Below, in pieces: positions 14,201-21,795 of a stretch of DNA of 64,000 bases. The notes beneath the pieces are model-generated. The model worked only from the letters and a program-made list of their open reading frames with translations. It was not told where the DNA came from and ran no database searches. The DNA is taken from the NCBI GenBank assembly GCA_034231615.1, contig CM067299.1:12763863-12827862 (forward strand), written 5' to 3'. The number at the start of each line of letters is the position of its first letter. The stretch's first letter is position 1. This DNA comes from Meghimatium bilineatum (taxonomy: Eukaryota > Mollusca > Gastropoda > Stylommatophora > Philomycidae). The translations under genes and the position numbers were made by a program.

Positions 14201-16712
14201 TTGGATTGCTAAAAATGAGGAAGACCTTCAAGAATTAATTAATGTAGTAGACATAAAGTAAAGAGAAACGTCTCTTCCTAAATATCAAGAAAACCAAAGT
14301 AATTGTTATTTCAAAGATACAAAATACCACAGCTTGCAATATCAAAGTGAATGATACAGTATTAAAACAGGTCCACCAATTCAAGTATTCAGGTACAACG
14401 ATTATAACAGATGGAAGATCAACAGAAATAAGAAGCAGAATAGGACAGGTAAAAACAACATTCAGAAAAATGAAAAATATATTGTGTGATATGACCTTGT
14501 CATTAGAGGTGAGAAAGAGATTTCTGCAGTGCTATATAGCTTCTATACTAACAAATGGATGTGTGTCTTGGACAAAAAACAAACTGGAAAGTGGAAAATT
14601 AGAGGCAATAGAGATGTGGTTCTACAGAAGAATGCTGAGAATACCATGGACTGCCAGGAAAACTAATGTAGAGGTGTTGAAAGAAATCAAATGTGAGATG
14701 GAACTTAATCAATAATATATGAAAAAGACAATCTTCATTTTTTGGCTACATTATGAGACAAGGAGGTTTGGAGAACATAGTCACAACAGGCAAGATTGAA
14801 GGTGACAGAGACTGAGGGCAACAATGTGAGAAAATATTAGACAGTTTAACAACCTGGCAAAGCAAGGAAACAACAGCGATTCTATACATAATACTTGAGA
14901 TAGAGAGCTGTGGAGAGCCATGATCATATTTGCCAGCCAGCATAGTACATGATGATGATGACAATTTATACTTATTTATTCATCCATGTGGCAACTAAGG
15001 CCTAGACTTCTAGTTTAGGATGCAAAGAATAGGGCCACTGCCTTCTTTCCAGACATAACATAGGAAACGACTACGGAAAGTTGGAAGATGGGCTGACAAC
15101 CTGTCATCTATGAAAAAATCATCAATGTCACACCTTGTCTCAATTTCTTACTTTTGTCCTCTATCAAATAATCCCCATAAATGGCAAAGAGATGCAGGTC
15201 AGTGGACATTGTACCTTTGTCCTTTTGGGGCAGACTCCTAGGGAAAACTAGATGTTCCATCACTGTGGATGGGTCAACAAATCTGATAGACTAATGATGA
15301 GATAGTTGGTCAAGATGTATGTGCTGTGCCTCTGGCAGGACTTGGTAATCATGGAATACTGATGTGCTGGAATCAAACGTTTGGGGACAAAACATTAATC
15401 CATAACCCCCATCACACATCCATGTCTTTGAGACCTCATGCTGGTCATTGTCTCAGTTACAGAACTGAGAACCTGTGCTTTATCAAAAAGGTTATGGGCT
15501 GTCAAGAGCTACTTTATCACAGCTAAAGGGAACTATCTATCTATCTATCTATTCGCTAAACCCTTTGTTGCCTTTCAGCATCAGGGGTAGAAGAGTTTTC
15601 TAGAAATGACCCTCGTGTGTGCTGAGTATATTGTGGAGTTTGTCATCTCTTTTATTTCGGTGGTCCATCATTTTCGTAGTTTGCCTCTAGGTGCTACAGG
15701 GATAAATTTATCATTATCATCATCATTCTCATTAAATTTACTATTATATTTTTATTAAGGGTGACATATTTCGATACTTATTCTTGCTAACTATTTATTT
15801 CCTGCAAGTTGTTAAAAAAATGTCTCCCAAATGACATTATTAGATCAACCACCAGGCAACAGTAAACACCTGGTAGATGACATGCATAATCATATATAGT
15901 GAAGCATTCCTCATATGGAAATCCCACAGCATTTCATCTATATAATTACGTCTTTACCCACTCTGAATAGGAGGATACTTCTTAAAGCTTTTCACTCCGC
16001 CGAAGACGGATGTTCAGACCATTGGCACAAATAAAACGGTGACACAACACATTTTAATTATCTAGGCTACATACAGCTGAACATCTAGAAGGATTATTGA
16101 GGTGCTACAAGAGACACCCAGTGGAGTTTGAGAATGAATGCTGAAGAAGAAGAAAAGATTTGCACACCATTGAGAGCTTGGAAACTTCATGGTATAAAAT
16201 TGAGCTCTGGAAAAAAACCTCCTCATTGCAAAGAGGATTCCAAAGCTGTAGTGCTCATAATTTCCAGGGATCAAAACAAAATAAACACACTCATTAAGTC
16301 GGTAAACAGATATAGTGAAATCTAATTATAATTTAGTAGGGAAGGAAAACCCATACTGATATAAAAAGATCCTCATTGAGGCCAACTCCTTGAAGTGGAG
16401 ATGAGACTTAGTCCAGCCAATAGAGAACAGCAACTAAGTTTGGATGGGTCATTCCTGACATTGAGCAGAACCAGTCCTGCCCAAGAAATCACTGGTGCTG
16501 AATTCAGAAATACCAGGCTAAAAACCAGGCAGATTCCAGGCACACCAGCAATCACAGTATCATGTAACACGACTAGATAAAATGTCTTATCTGAACAAGA
16601 AGATAAAAGGTTAATATCACTAAATATTCTTACAAATGTTTCATAAATAAAGATTCTCATACCTGTCCACAAATTTGTCAGACTGTTCAGCACCGGAAGA
16701 TGTGGTATTCAT
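1664..16712 (-). CDS. AGTPBP1-like: Cytosolic carboxypeptidase (CCP1/AGTPBP1- or AGBL1-like), N-terminal part, 8 exons, gene continues off the left edge
   Basis: Cytosolic carboxypeptidases remove glutamates from tubulin and other proteins (deglutamylation). This window holds only the N-terminal helical-repeat region, not the zinc peptidase domain. Coding exons on the minus strand: 16663-16712, 13055-13185, 10954-11021, 9080-9146, 8323-8472, 5305-5436, 3816-3947, 1664-1810. All junctions have GT/AG sites and keep one frame, giving about 310 residues. Recognised by family memory: an IGxKDxKFxVKAR stretch followed by LTLNLVK (exon 6), LGKHNAV followed by a K-rich helix (exon 7), and a W-x-H-x-D-x-xHR-x-x-x-IR-x-x-IL segment (exon 8) correspond in order to the ARM-like region of CCP1. 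The order and spacing match along the whole length. AGBL1 shares this region, so the paralogue is not settled. Introns are 607-3477 bp and full of transposons, none of which touches an exon. Confidence 0.92.
2405..2552 (+). mobile_element. SINE-B copy
   Basis: Reads 'gatgtgtcggaccattggtg', 'aaataaaatggtgacacaac' and ends 'gtttgagaatgaacgctaaa'. Further copies are at 5690-6690, 8545-8690, 9636-9930, 15995-16150 and 52000-52165. Its last part is shared with SINE-A. Confidence 0.7.
2587..2826 (+). repeat. 80-bp tandem repeat, 3 near-identical copies
   Basis: The word 'cataaatacaatagcc' recurs at 2587, 2667 and 2747, an exact 80-bp period, with almost no differences between copies. This points to a recent duplication. 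It is intronic to the CCP-like gene. Confidence 0.95.
3022..3217 (+). repeat. (GGAT)n followed by (GATA)n microsatellite
   Basis: Long uninterrupted ggat repeats to about 3130, a short imperfect stretch, then gata repeats to 3217. The open frames across it are repeat translations only. Confidence 0.98.
3275..3345 (+). mobile_element. SINE-A fragment
   Basis: 'gctgaaatcagatgtcctgg' then 'gccaaaaggtgcaactacag' and 'ctgtaaaact' correspond to the middle of SINE-A. Confidence 0.5.
3434..3818 (+). repeat. 57-bp tandem array that contains copies of the exon-7 splice donor
   Basis: Six units plus a seventh that runs into CCP exon 7. Each unit has 'aggaacttacttgaacaag', i.e. on the minus strand TCAA|GTAAGT, the same as the real donor of exon 7 (ggtacttacttga on plus). 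Four units keep GTAAGT, one has GTAAAT and one is destroyed (ATAAGT). Confidence 0.9.
3816..3947 (-). CDS. AGTPBP1-like: CCP-like exon 7
   Basis: Acceptor tatgtgtccag and donor TCAA|gtaagtacc. Completes Ser, then 43 residues beginning [20 protein letters not shown] and ending LTKS plus A. The tandem array at 3434-3815 abuts the donor and repeats its sequence. Confidence 0.93.
4060..4125 (+). mobile_element. tRNA-derived SINE head fragment
   Basis: 'ccatggcatagtggttaagc' is a good A-box-type tRNA head, but the B box and body are not clear. Confidence 0.35.
4725..5075 (+). repeat. Degenerate tandem repeat, about 55-60 bp
   Basis: Repeating pattern of 'gacctgatttgagttctcca' followed by 'ccaaactaaaaatgct', at least six diverged copies between CCP exons 6 and 7. 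Confidence 0.8.
5305..5436 (-). CDS. AGTPBP1-like: CCP-like exon 6
   Basis: Acceptor taattttag and donor AACA|gtaagt. Encodes 43 residues starting [20 protein letters not shown]. This is the most diagnostic stretch for the CCP1/AGBL1 armadillo region. It ends with KMYTNN plus one base. Confidence 0.93.
5690..6690 (-). mobile_element. SINE-B-type copy interrupted by a LINE
   Basis: 5690-5801 matches the SINE 3' half. 6524-6690 continues its body and matches 9755-9930. The LINE at 5802-6512 sits between them. The 11-bp 'aatagctcaat' at both junctions is the target-site duplication. Confidence 0.7.
5802..6512 (+). mobile_element. LINE-C 3' fragment with ATAAC tail and target-site duplication
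   Basis: 5'-truncated ORF2 end with several stops/frameshifts. Readable pieces: [52 protein letters not shown] and [13 protein letters not shown]. The 3' tail is 'aataacataacataac'. Flanked by 'aatagctcaat' at 5791-5801 and 6513-6523. Dead copy; the encoded part is the C-terminal region after the reverse transcriptase. Confidence 0.9.
6700..8145 (+). mobile_element. LINE with RNase H domain, degenerate copy
   Basis: Broken ORF2: [33 protein letters not shown], then after a gap [42 protein letters not shown] and STYGHVRRA. These match in order the better copy at 22226-23870, where the RNase H motifs are clearer. It ends in a (ATG/TGA)n tail at about 8120-8145, followed by (CT)n. Confidence 0.75.
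8147..8300 (+). repeat. (CT)n(AT)n microsatellite and diverged flank
   Basis: Pure ct repeats to about 8182, then ta repeats to about 8202, then imperfect 'tctatatatc' words. Downstream of the CCP exon-5 donor. Confidence 0.95.
8323..8472 (-). CDS. AGTPBP1-like: CCP-like exon 5
   Basis: Acceptor tgacatgtacaag and donor AAAG|gtaagc. Completes a His codon, then 49 residues with [19 protein letters not shown] and [13 protein letters not shown], and leaves G. The last part matches the IHxILxxIGxKD segment of CCP1, and the Asp codon is completed by exon 6, which supports both junctions. A (CT)n(AT)n microsatellite starts about 90 bp downstream of the donor. Confidence 0.9.
8545..8690 (-). mobile_element. 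SINE-B copy
   Basis: Begins with the complement of the GAAGAAGA tail ('cttcttcttcagcattcatt') and ends with 'tgacacatccatcttcaatg'. Same order as 52000-52165. Confidence 0.75.
9080..9146 (-). CDS. AGTPBP1-like: CCP-like exon 4
   Basis: Acceptor atattttcag and donor TTC|gtaagt. Encodes 22 residues containing [19 protein letters not shown] plus one base. This corresponds to the helix before the first GG(R/K)R-type turn in CCP1. Confidence 0.88.
9240..9550 (+). repeat. 48-bp tandem repeat, about 7 copies
   Basis: Units carry 'aatgtcctactagatttcat' and 'tctattttctagcaccata', nearly identical. The array lies in the CCP intron about 100 bp upstream (transcript sense) of exon 4. Confidence 0.95.
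9636..10040 (-). mobile_element. SINE-B-type copy with a duplicated body segment
   Basis: 9636-9760 is the SINE 3' half. The body 'gaatgatggacatggttcac' to 'agccatgatcaaacctgctt' occurs at 9790-9915 and again in diverged form at 9915-10040. Confidence 0.55.
10040..10505 (+). mobile_element. LINE 3'-end remnant, interrupted by SINE-A
   Basis: Sequence 'agcacatgaaacattaggct' before the SINE and 'acagcacacaaaacagaagg' with 'catggaccataagaagaag' after it match the 3' end of the LINE at 49900-50430. The tail region is partly duplicated. Confidence 0.5.
10101..10380 (-). mobile_element. SINE-A, near full length (280 bp)
   Basis: Starts with the complement of the (GAA)n tail and 'tgcgttcgttctcaaactcc', ends at the head 'tcgggccccggcaccatacg'. 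Flanks 'ggctgtggaatgatat' (10085-10100) and 'ggctgtgaaattatat' (10381-10396) are an imperfect 16-bp target-site duplication. Over 85% identical by eye to the copy at 25341-25617. Confidence 0.9.
10510..10755 (-). mobile_element. SINE-A, diverged copy
   Basis: Same order of words as 10101-10380 with many changes: 'gaatgcattatgtcatgatt', 'aaacatctgactttagcatg', 'cctccttagtcacctcttat'. Confidence 0.7.
10954..11021 (-). CDS. AGTPBP1-like: CCP-like exon 3
   Basis: Acceptor tgtttcag and donor CAG|gtgatt. The exon completes an Asp codon and adds 22 residues ([20 protein letters not shown] followed by LQ), ending in phase 0. Confidence 0.88.
11410..11560 (+). repeat. 30-bp AT-rich tandem repeat
   Basis: Five copies of 'aaatcacatcattttgtaat' with 'ttttataat' spacers. 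Confidence 0.95.
11820..11995 (-). repeat. Dispersed repeat R3, copy 1
   Basis: Shares 'tagatgacatgccattatat'-type and 'gtgggtctcaccaatggcc' words (on the opposite strand) with 28415-28565 and, more diverged, 15810-15960. Class unknown. Confidence 0.6.
12674..12733. repeat. Inverted repeat built on a tRNA T-arm-like sequence
   Basis: Arms 12674-12696 and 12708-12733 pair over about 23 bp with one mismatch and a 4-base gap, with an 11-base loop. Each arm contains a B-box-like ggttcaattcc on one strand. It probably derives from two facing tRNA-related SINE pieces. Confidence 0.6.
13055..13185 (-). CDS. AGTPBP1-like: CCP-like exon 2
   Basis: Acceptor is ttaactcccag and donor is CAG|gtgagt. The exon completes an Arg codon from exon 1, then encodes 43 residues including [17 protein letters not shown] and a leucine-rich helix, and leaves one base. 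The helical, charged and leucine-rich composition fits an armadillo-like repeat. It aligns in position with the first helices of CCP1. Confidence 0.9.
14170..14960 (+). mobile_element. LINE-A ORF2 3' part with YADD box
   Basis: Reverse-transcriptase box [20 protein letters not shown] (14180 on), then after a frameshift [47 protein letters not shown], and a broken end [13 protein letters not shown]. The tail is 'catgatgatgatg'. Two or more frame breaks make it inactive. Closest relatives here are 33996-34175 and 61075-61210. Confidence 0.9.
14985..15535 (+). repeat. Dispersed repeat R1, copy 1 (about 550 bp)
   Basis: Matches 59690-60660 and 18660-19425: 'aggcctagacttctagttta', 'ctcaatttcttacttttgtc', 'gggtcaacaaatctgataga', 'ccatgtctttgagacctcat'. 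Other copies end in TCATCATCA. No coding potential; a LINE or SINE body of unknown type. Confidence 0.7.
15535..15705 (-). mobile_element. LINE-E 3' end with GATA tail
   Basis: Minus strand: GRPR-type basic stretch eroded, then 'aaagagatgacaaactccac' and a CTATCTAT (GATA)n end at 15535. Mirror of the plus-strand copy at 40650-40835. Confidence 0.7.
15810..15960 (+). repeat. Dispersed repeat R3, copy 2 (diverged)
   Basis: 'ggtagatgacatgcataatc' and 'catttcatctatataattac' recall the copies at 11820 and 28415. Confidence 0.4.
15990..16150 (+). mobile_element. SINE-B copy
   Basis: 'gacggatgttcagaccattg', 'aaataaaacggtgacacaac' and the end 'gagtttgagaatgaatgctg' followed by (AAG)n. Confidence 0.8.
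16370..16582 (+). repeat. Dispersed repeat R2, copy 1
   Basis: Matches 38655-38850: 'ggccaactccttgaagtgga', 'ggtcattcctgacattgagc', 'aatcactggtgctgaattca', 'acacgactagataaaatg'. Class unknown. Lies 80 bp from CCP exon 1. Confidence 0.7.
16663..16712 (-). CDS. AGTPBP1-like: CCP-like exon 1 (first coding exon)
   Basis: Starts with ATG at 16712 and encodes 16 residues ([16 protein letters not shown]) plus two bases, followed by donor GTATGAG. The exon seems to begin at 16746 after a pyrimidine-rich acceptor (ttcttttctgctaaag), so part of the 5' UTR is in this exon and a further upstream exon is likely. Reading upstream in frame, a TAA lies at 16749-16751, just inside the presumed intron. The ATG is the natural start unless an upstream exon adds coding sequence. 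Confidence 0.8.
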
Positions 16713-16841
16713 GATTACTCTTCTACCACTGTGATGTTTATCCAGTCTTTAGCAGAAAAGAAGGACACAAAGTTATGTTAATTACTACATTTTTTAAAGT
16801 TATTTATTAAAAGCTACAACTTTATAAAGCTTCAGTTAGAT

Positions 16842-17290
16842 CATCATCATCAGGTGCCATATCCACAACGAAGGCTTGCTGCAAGTGACCTCCAACATCG
16901 CCTGTCTTTTGCTTTGGTGGTGCACTCTACTAGACTGTAACCTCTCCATTTTGTGATGTTTCTCTCCCATTTGTATATGTACCTATCTCTTCCCTCAGCT
17001 CTACCATCAAGTAGGATCTTCAACAATATGTCATGTCTATTAATACATCAAAAATACTTTATTTGTTTGATCTTTATTTCCTTTATTAGCACTTTTTTCA
17101 TACGTAGTGTTGTTAGAACCGCTTTGTTCATTTTCTTCTCTTTCCATGAAGTTCTCCCTATTCTTCTGTATATCCACATCTCAAAGGCCTCAATTCTATC
17201 TTCTAGTTGCGTGTTCATTGTCCATGCTTCTGAACCATACAATAATATACAATAAATATATAATTTTATAATTCTCATTTTTAGTTTGTA
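16842..17290 (-). mobile_element. LINE-A2 3' end, TGA tail
   Basis: Minus strand ORF2 end: YCILLYGSEAWTMNTQLEDR, FEMWIYRRIGRTSWKEKKMN, then after a break a W-rich C-terminus. The tail reads tcatcatcatca on plus at 16842. Same subfamily as 59899-60262, 23935-24135 and 57470-57785. Confidence 0.88.
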
Positions 17291-17421
17291 ATTTGTTATA
17301 TGTCAATATTTTCCTCATGTCACATTTTCCTCATTTCCTTATATACTTATCAGCACACCACAAAATTTTAATAAGGATATACTGCACTCCTATATCTGCT
17401 GCCGCTCTCTGTAAATGAATG

Positions 17422-17590
17422 CAGTTTTCCATGTTTAAAATACAGTACTCACTTTATCTTCCGTCATGTTCCTCTAAGTTTTCCATGTTTAGGATACAGT
17501 ACTCACTTTATCTTACGTTGTGTTCCTCTAAGTTTTCCATGTTTAAAATACAGTACTCACTTTATCTTACGTTGTGTTCCTCTAAGTCAG
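17422..17590 (+). repeat. 54-bp tandem repeat, 3 copies
   Basis: 'ttttccatgtttaaaataca' then 'gtactcactttatcttacgt' recur three times with few changes. Confidence 0.95.
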
Positions 17591-17694
17591 AAATTCACAA
17601 TATATTTTAAGTCATCATCATATTTTATACAAAGTGGTTGGTAACACCATTTTATGTTCATTTGTCAGAATCGACAATTACTTTTCAGCTAAAC

Positions 17695-18000
17695 TGGGAG
17701 GATGATGAAGATGATGCCTTCAGTGTGTTTGACTGTGACTAATGAGTCCAATGCTTGCCTGGAATATTCAACTGTCTAAGAAAGTGTGGAAGGAGTCTGT
17801 GGAACATTGCATAGCAGTTACCTTTCTTCTAATACATTTTTTGTTGTGCATAATTGTGTCTGAGGTTCTCTGCAGCTGCTGCACCACTTTTGTTGATGCC
17901 AGTTGAATCTGTCTTGTGCAATTCTCTCCTATGAATTTTTGCATATGCTAAAGTAAGTCAGTAATGTCTCAAGAGTCTTCTTCTGTCCTCTGACCTTGTG
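17695..18000 (-). mobile_element. LINE 3' end with C2H2-type C-terminus
   Basis: On the minus strand a broken frame reads LALTRSEDRRR, KSGAAAAENL in one frame and FQASIGLISHSQTH in another, the zinc-finger-like end (xxRIGLxSHxxTH) typical of some LINE ORF2 proteins. It ends near ATC-rich sequence at 17695. Confidence 0.6.
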
Positions 18001-18014
18001 AGAGCCAATCTGGA

Positions 18015-18088
18015 GTTCTCCATATAGTTCTCCATATAGTTCTCCATATAGTTCTCCATATAGTTCTCCATATAGTTCTCCATATATA
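18015..18088 (+). repeat. 12-bp tandem repeat (atagttctccat)n
   Basis: About six perfect copies. Confidence 0.95.
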
Positions 18089-18659
18089 ACACCTATCTCT
18101 CTGATGTTATTTTGAGGATACCAGTTTTGTTGATGAAACAGTAAGAGACAGGGATTACCTGCCCATCAATCACTTAATCATCATGCGCCACATGCTCACA
18201 AGTTAAGACACATGTGGTTGATAACATCAATGTTTAATGACCAATAGAAAATTTTAGTTGACACAGCATTTCAAGTTCATGAATGGAACACATAGGGTGC
18301 AAAGGGTCTTGAATTACCCTCTTGCGGACCCAAGGTTAGCAGATAACCAAACTCCTACAAGTACCTCCTAGTGGGGTCACAGTGGAAACAGAAATACAAC
18401 TGCTCTTGCTGTATTCTTGGTTAACACTTTTAGGCTTATGTCTGTGGATGTAGATGGAATGAGAATTGCCTACAGAGAGACAGGAATTATCTCTGAAATC
18501 TCTACATCATTAATCCAACATCACTGTCGGCCCACAGTGATGCAAGGCATCTGTGCCTTCCATCTTGGCAGGCTTAAAAAGCAGAAAACATTGGAGGGGG
18601 CGACCAAGTATAGATCTGGTATCACTGTGAATGTGTGGCAGACTCCAAGATGACAGTTA

Positions 18660-19425
18660 ATTATAGTTCTGGCATCACTGCAGATAGGTCAACAAATCTG
18701 ACATAAAAATGATGAGATAGTTGACCCAGATCTATTTATTGTGCATATGACAGAACATGGTAATTCTTGGATGCTGGTGCACTGGAATGGGGACTAAATA
18801 TGTACTCATATAAACCCCATTTCAAATCCATGTCTTTGAGAACTTAATGAGATTGTGTGTCACCTCAGTTAAACAACTGATACGAACCTGTGTTTTGTCA
18901 GAAAGGCTATGGAGGTTAAAATTGATTTTAGGTCTTCACTGCGCTATAAATAGCACACTGTTTACATTTTTCAACTACCTGATGTCACGAATTTTCGTAG
19001 AACACCAATGAAATTGATGGATGCCGTGACATCACATCTCCTGATGCAGACGGGAACTTAACATAAGTACATTAAATATCCCAACCGCTGTACATCCTAA
19101 TCCTACCTTAATTCTAAATACTAATTCTAACCCTAAATACTGAAACCATAATTCTAAATACTAATTCTTACCCTACCTCTAAATACTAAAACCATAATTC
19201 TAAATACTAATTCTAATCCTACCCTTCATCAAATCACACACTGCGCATGCCCAAACACACTGAAAAGGTTAGGTAATACCTCTCAGTAGAAAGAAACTAG
19301 AACAGGTCACAGTGAAAACCCAAAATAAATTACAGCCGCTATGGGCTGTCACAAGTTACCTGTTCACAGCTGAAAGGGTTGTTTCATCATCATCATGTAT
19401 CAAGAGTTACCTGCTCACAGCTAAA
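18660..19425 (+). repeat. Dispersed repeat R1, copy 2, split by a DNA transposon
   Basis: 18660-18912 matches 15240-15490. After the insertion at 18913-19337 the repeat resumes with 'gggctgtcacaagttacctg' and ends in TCATCATCATCA. A second short tail copy follows at 19395-19450. Confidence 0.7.
18913..19337. mobile_element. Small DNA transposon (MITE) with internal satellite
   Basis: Inserted in repeat R1. Flanked by GCTATGG at 18906-18912 and 19338-19344 (7-bp target-site duplication). The two ends are inverted relatives (ggttaaaattgattttaggt versus complement ggctgtaatttattttgggt, then a shared cttcactg/tttcactg). The middle holds a tandem 'taattctaaatactaattct' repeat. No open frame, so non-autonomous. 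Confidence 0.65.
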
Positions 19426-19508
19426 AGAATTATTTCATCATCATTCCATTAGTGGAATCCGTTTTATAGGAGCAAAATGACACATAGGCCTAATGCCAAT
19501 AGGGTCTA

Positions 19509-20513
19509 GGGTGGCCCGTGGTAAGATGGCACCTGGGGCAAGATGGTGTTGCGGTTTTTTTCGAGCCTATGGATTTTTCCGGTAGGACACATGACTAGAT
19601 CTGGCGGGAAATGTCCACGCTATGACACAACGAAATTTGACAGTTCATGGACAGGTCATCGTTTTTCAACCATGAGGTAAGTTTGTTTTTCATGGGTCTC
19701 GATCTTTTTTCCCCCAGCTTTTTACTCCTTGTCTGCTGTTGTTTTTTTTGTGGTTTTTTTAAATTTAAACTGAAACATATATTATATTGTTGAGTTATTA
19801 AGCATGCTACCTTGTCAAAATATTTTGTTTTTTGTGACATGTTATTAAAGCTGCTAACCATATTATTTGGGGAAAGATGGTGCATAGTTAGTGGTCGTTC
19901 ATAGATGCACAATCTCTGTTGTTCATAGATGCCCAATATCCGCCAGTCATAGATGCACAACCTCCATCATAAATGCACAATCCCCGTCATTCATAGATGC
20001 ATGATCTCTGCCATTCATACATGTACAATCTCTGCTGTTCATAGACGATATCCGCCAGTCATAGATGCACAATCTCCACCAGTCACAGATGCACAATTTT
20101 TGCCAAACACAGTTGCACGATCTCCTCTAGTCATAGATACAAATTCCCACCATTCATAGATGTACAATCTCCACCAGTTATAGATGCACGATCTCCGCCA
20201 TACATAGGTCTAGTCTTTGTGTTCTCTAATTTTCCAATTATTTTGCAGTTAATGTCAATTCTCTATTAATTTCGTATTTATTTCTTTCACCTTTGTTCCT
20301 GCAGCATCTTGCCCCCAGAAATGGGGCAAGATGGGTTTTTTTTTACATGTTAGAAAATTCTCATTCTATTAGTCTACACGAAGCTGTATGTTTTCAATAA
20401 CCTCACGAATGTAAGATGGATGGATAAGCTAAACACTGATAGCAGTTTGGTCTCTCATAATTAAATCTAGCTGTCAGAATACGCTAAAATGTGAAAAGTG
20501 TGCCATCTTGCCC
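19509..20513. mobile_element. Probable TA-target DNA transposon, non-autonomous, GGGCAAGATGG ends
   Basis: Left end has ggtaagatggcac and ggggcaagatggtg. The right end complement is gggcaagatggcac. TA dinucleotides flank both ends (19507-19508, 20514-20515), as for Tc1/mariner/pogo types. A second internal end pair meets at a perfect 11-bp inverted repeat at 20305-20333 (catcttgcccc/ggggcaagatg), suggesting two nested or back-to-back elements. No transposase frame. It contains the 24-bp minisatellite. Confidence 0.5.
19885..20215 (-). repeat. 24-bp minisatellite, opposite orientation to the one at 1-470
   Basis: Units such as 'gccagtcatagatgcacaat' are the complement of the unit at the window start ('gcatctatgactggcggag'). 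About 13 diverged copies within the putative DNA transposon. Confidence 0.85.
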
Positions 20514-20515
20514 TA

Positions 20516-21455
20516 GGCTAACCTAAATTTTAAAAAGGTCTTCTAATAATATGAAAGAAAACATCAAAAATATATTATTCAGTATAAAGCCTATACGTCA
20601 ATATTATTTTTACTACCGACATACTTAATCATCATTTATGATTAAATTACCTCATTAATAAATTTCAAAATTCATATTTAGACAATTTTAGTTATTGTAT
20701 GAATCATTGAATGCCATTCATCATCATAATGCCATTCTATTCTTAACAATTAATAATGTTTCTTGTTTTGGCTTTCAAATAAAAAGCATGTTAACAAGTT
20801 ATCTTAATTATATAGGCCTACATGATTCTTTGTTACTTCAATTCTGTGTTTGATTGTCCACATATAATATTAGTAAGTTTCTTGAATGCGTCATATCAAA
20901 CTCATAAACTAAAATTCAAAGATTCATTTTTTTTATTTTGTTGTGTAATAGAAATTTTTTGAGTACTTCGTTGTATCACGTCAGAACTATTAATAAATCG
21001 TGACATTTGTATTAACAGACTAACTACATTAAGAAATGTATTCCTTGCATGGGCTTTAAGCTTTCATAATGCCTTACATTATAATGTGTAAAAGCCATGT
21101 TAGATGTGCTATTGTCAATAAATGAAAAGTTTGACGCCGTTGCTACACACCAAATTCCGCCATTTTGTTTTGTGACTCCTTGATGAAACCTTTATGCAAA
21201 ACTTGTGAGGTTACTTATACTTTGCGCTAACTAATATTTCCATTCAATATCTGTCTGGTTAATTGTTAATGTAATCTTATTAACTTTGATGTTTATTTCT
21301 TCTTTTAGCTTGCGATAGTGTTGCTACAATTATAGGGGAACTATGGACTACGTCGTGAGCATTCCTTTCAAAATCAGATGTTATTGGGTAACTGAGGATC
21401 CTTGTACTTTTCTTTCTTTTCATTGTATACCCCATTAGTATACCTCCTGTACATC
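20516..21455. other. Non-repetitive AT-rich stretch, no gene seen; candidate promoter word near 21160
   Basis: No repeat recognised. At about 21155-21170 the plus strand has 'ccgccattttg', a YY1-like site (AAAATGGCGG on minus) common near metazoan transcription starts. On plus, 'ttcttcttttag' at about 21300 is acceptor-like and is followed by an ATG at 21343 (MDYVVSIPFKIRCYW then gtaact). Neither is established. Confidence 0.2.
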
Positions 21456-21459
21456 CCAC

Positions 21460-21640
21460 GTGAGCCGCGTAGAGGAGTGGTCAGCGAACTGGCTTCGTAT
21501 ATGAGTGGTGCTGGATTAATCCGGGAAGTAAAGACTGCGAGGGAGAGGAGATGGCTATCGCCATCATTTGCAGAGCCAGTGAAATGTGAGATCGCTAACA
21601 TCTCACACCCCTACGACATTAATAAATGATATGAGTTACT
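21460..21640 (+). mobile_element. tRNA-derived SINE
   Basis: 'cgtagaggagtggtcagcga' is an A-box-like head and 'ggtgctggattaatcc' a B-box-like sequence, about 35 bp apart. A body and an 'acttacttac' tail follow. No acceptor-stem pairing, so not a tRNA gene. Confidence 0.6.
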
Positions 21641-21795
21641 TTACTTACTTACAATACCCCTTTATGCCTTGCACCATAGGGGGTAGATGAGTTCTCTTGA
21701 AATGGCTCTTGTATGTGTTTCATATATGTTTGTTTTTGTTTGCTCATTCTGTAATACCGTACCCATCGTGTCTGTATGAGTAATGCCGCCTCACG
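21640..21795 (-). mobile_element. LINE-E-like 3' fragment
   Basis: Minus strand: words 'catatatgaaacacatacaa' and 'cataaaggggtattgtaagt' match the end of the copy at 33096-33415. Confidence 0.5.
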
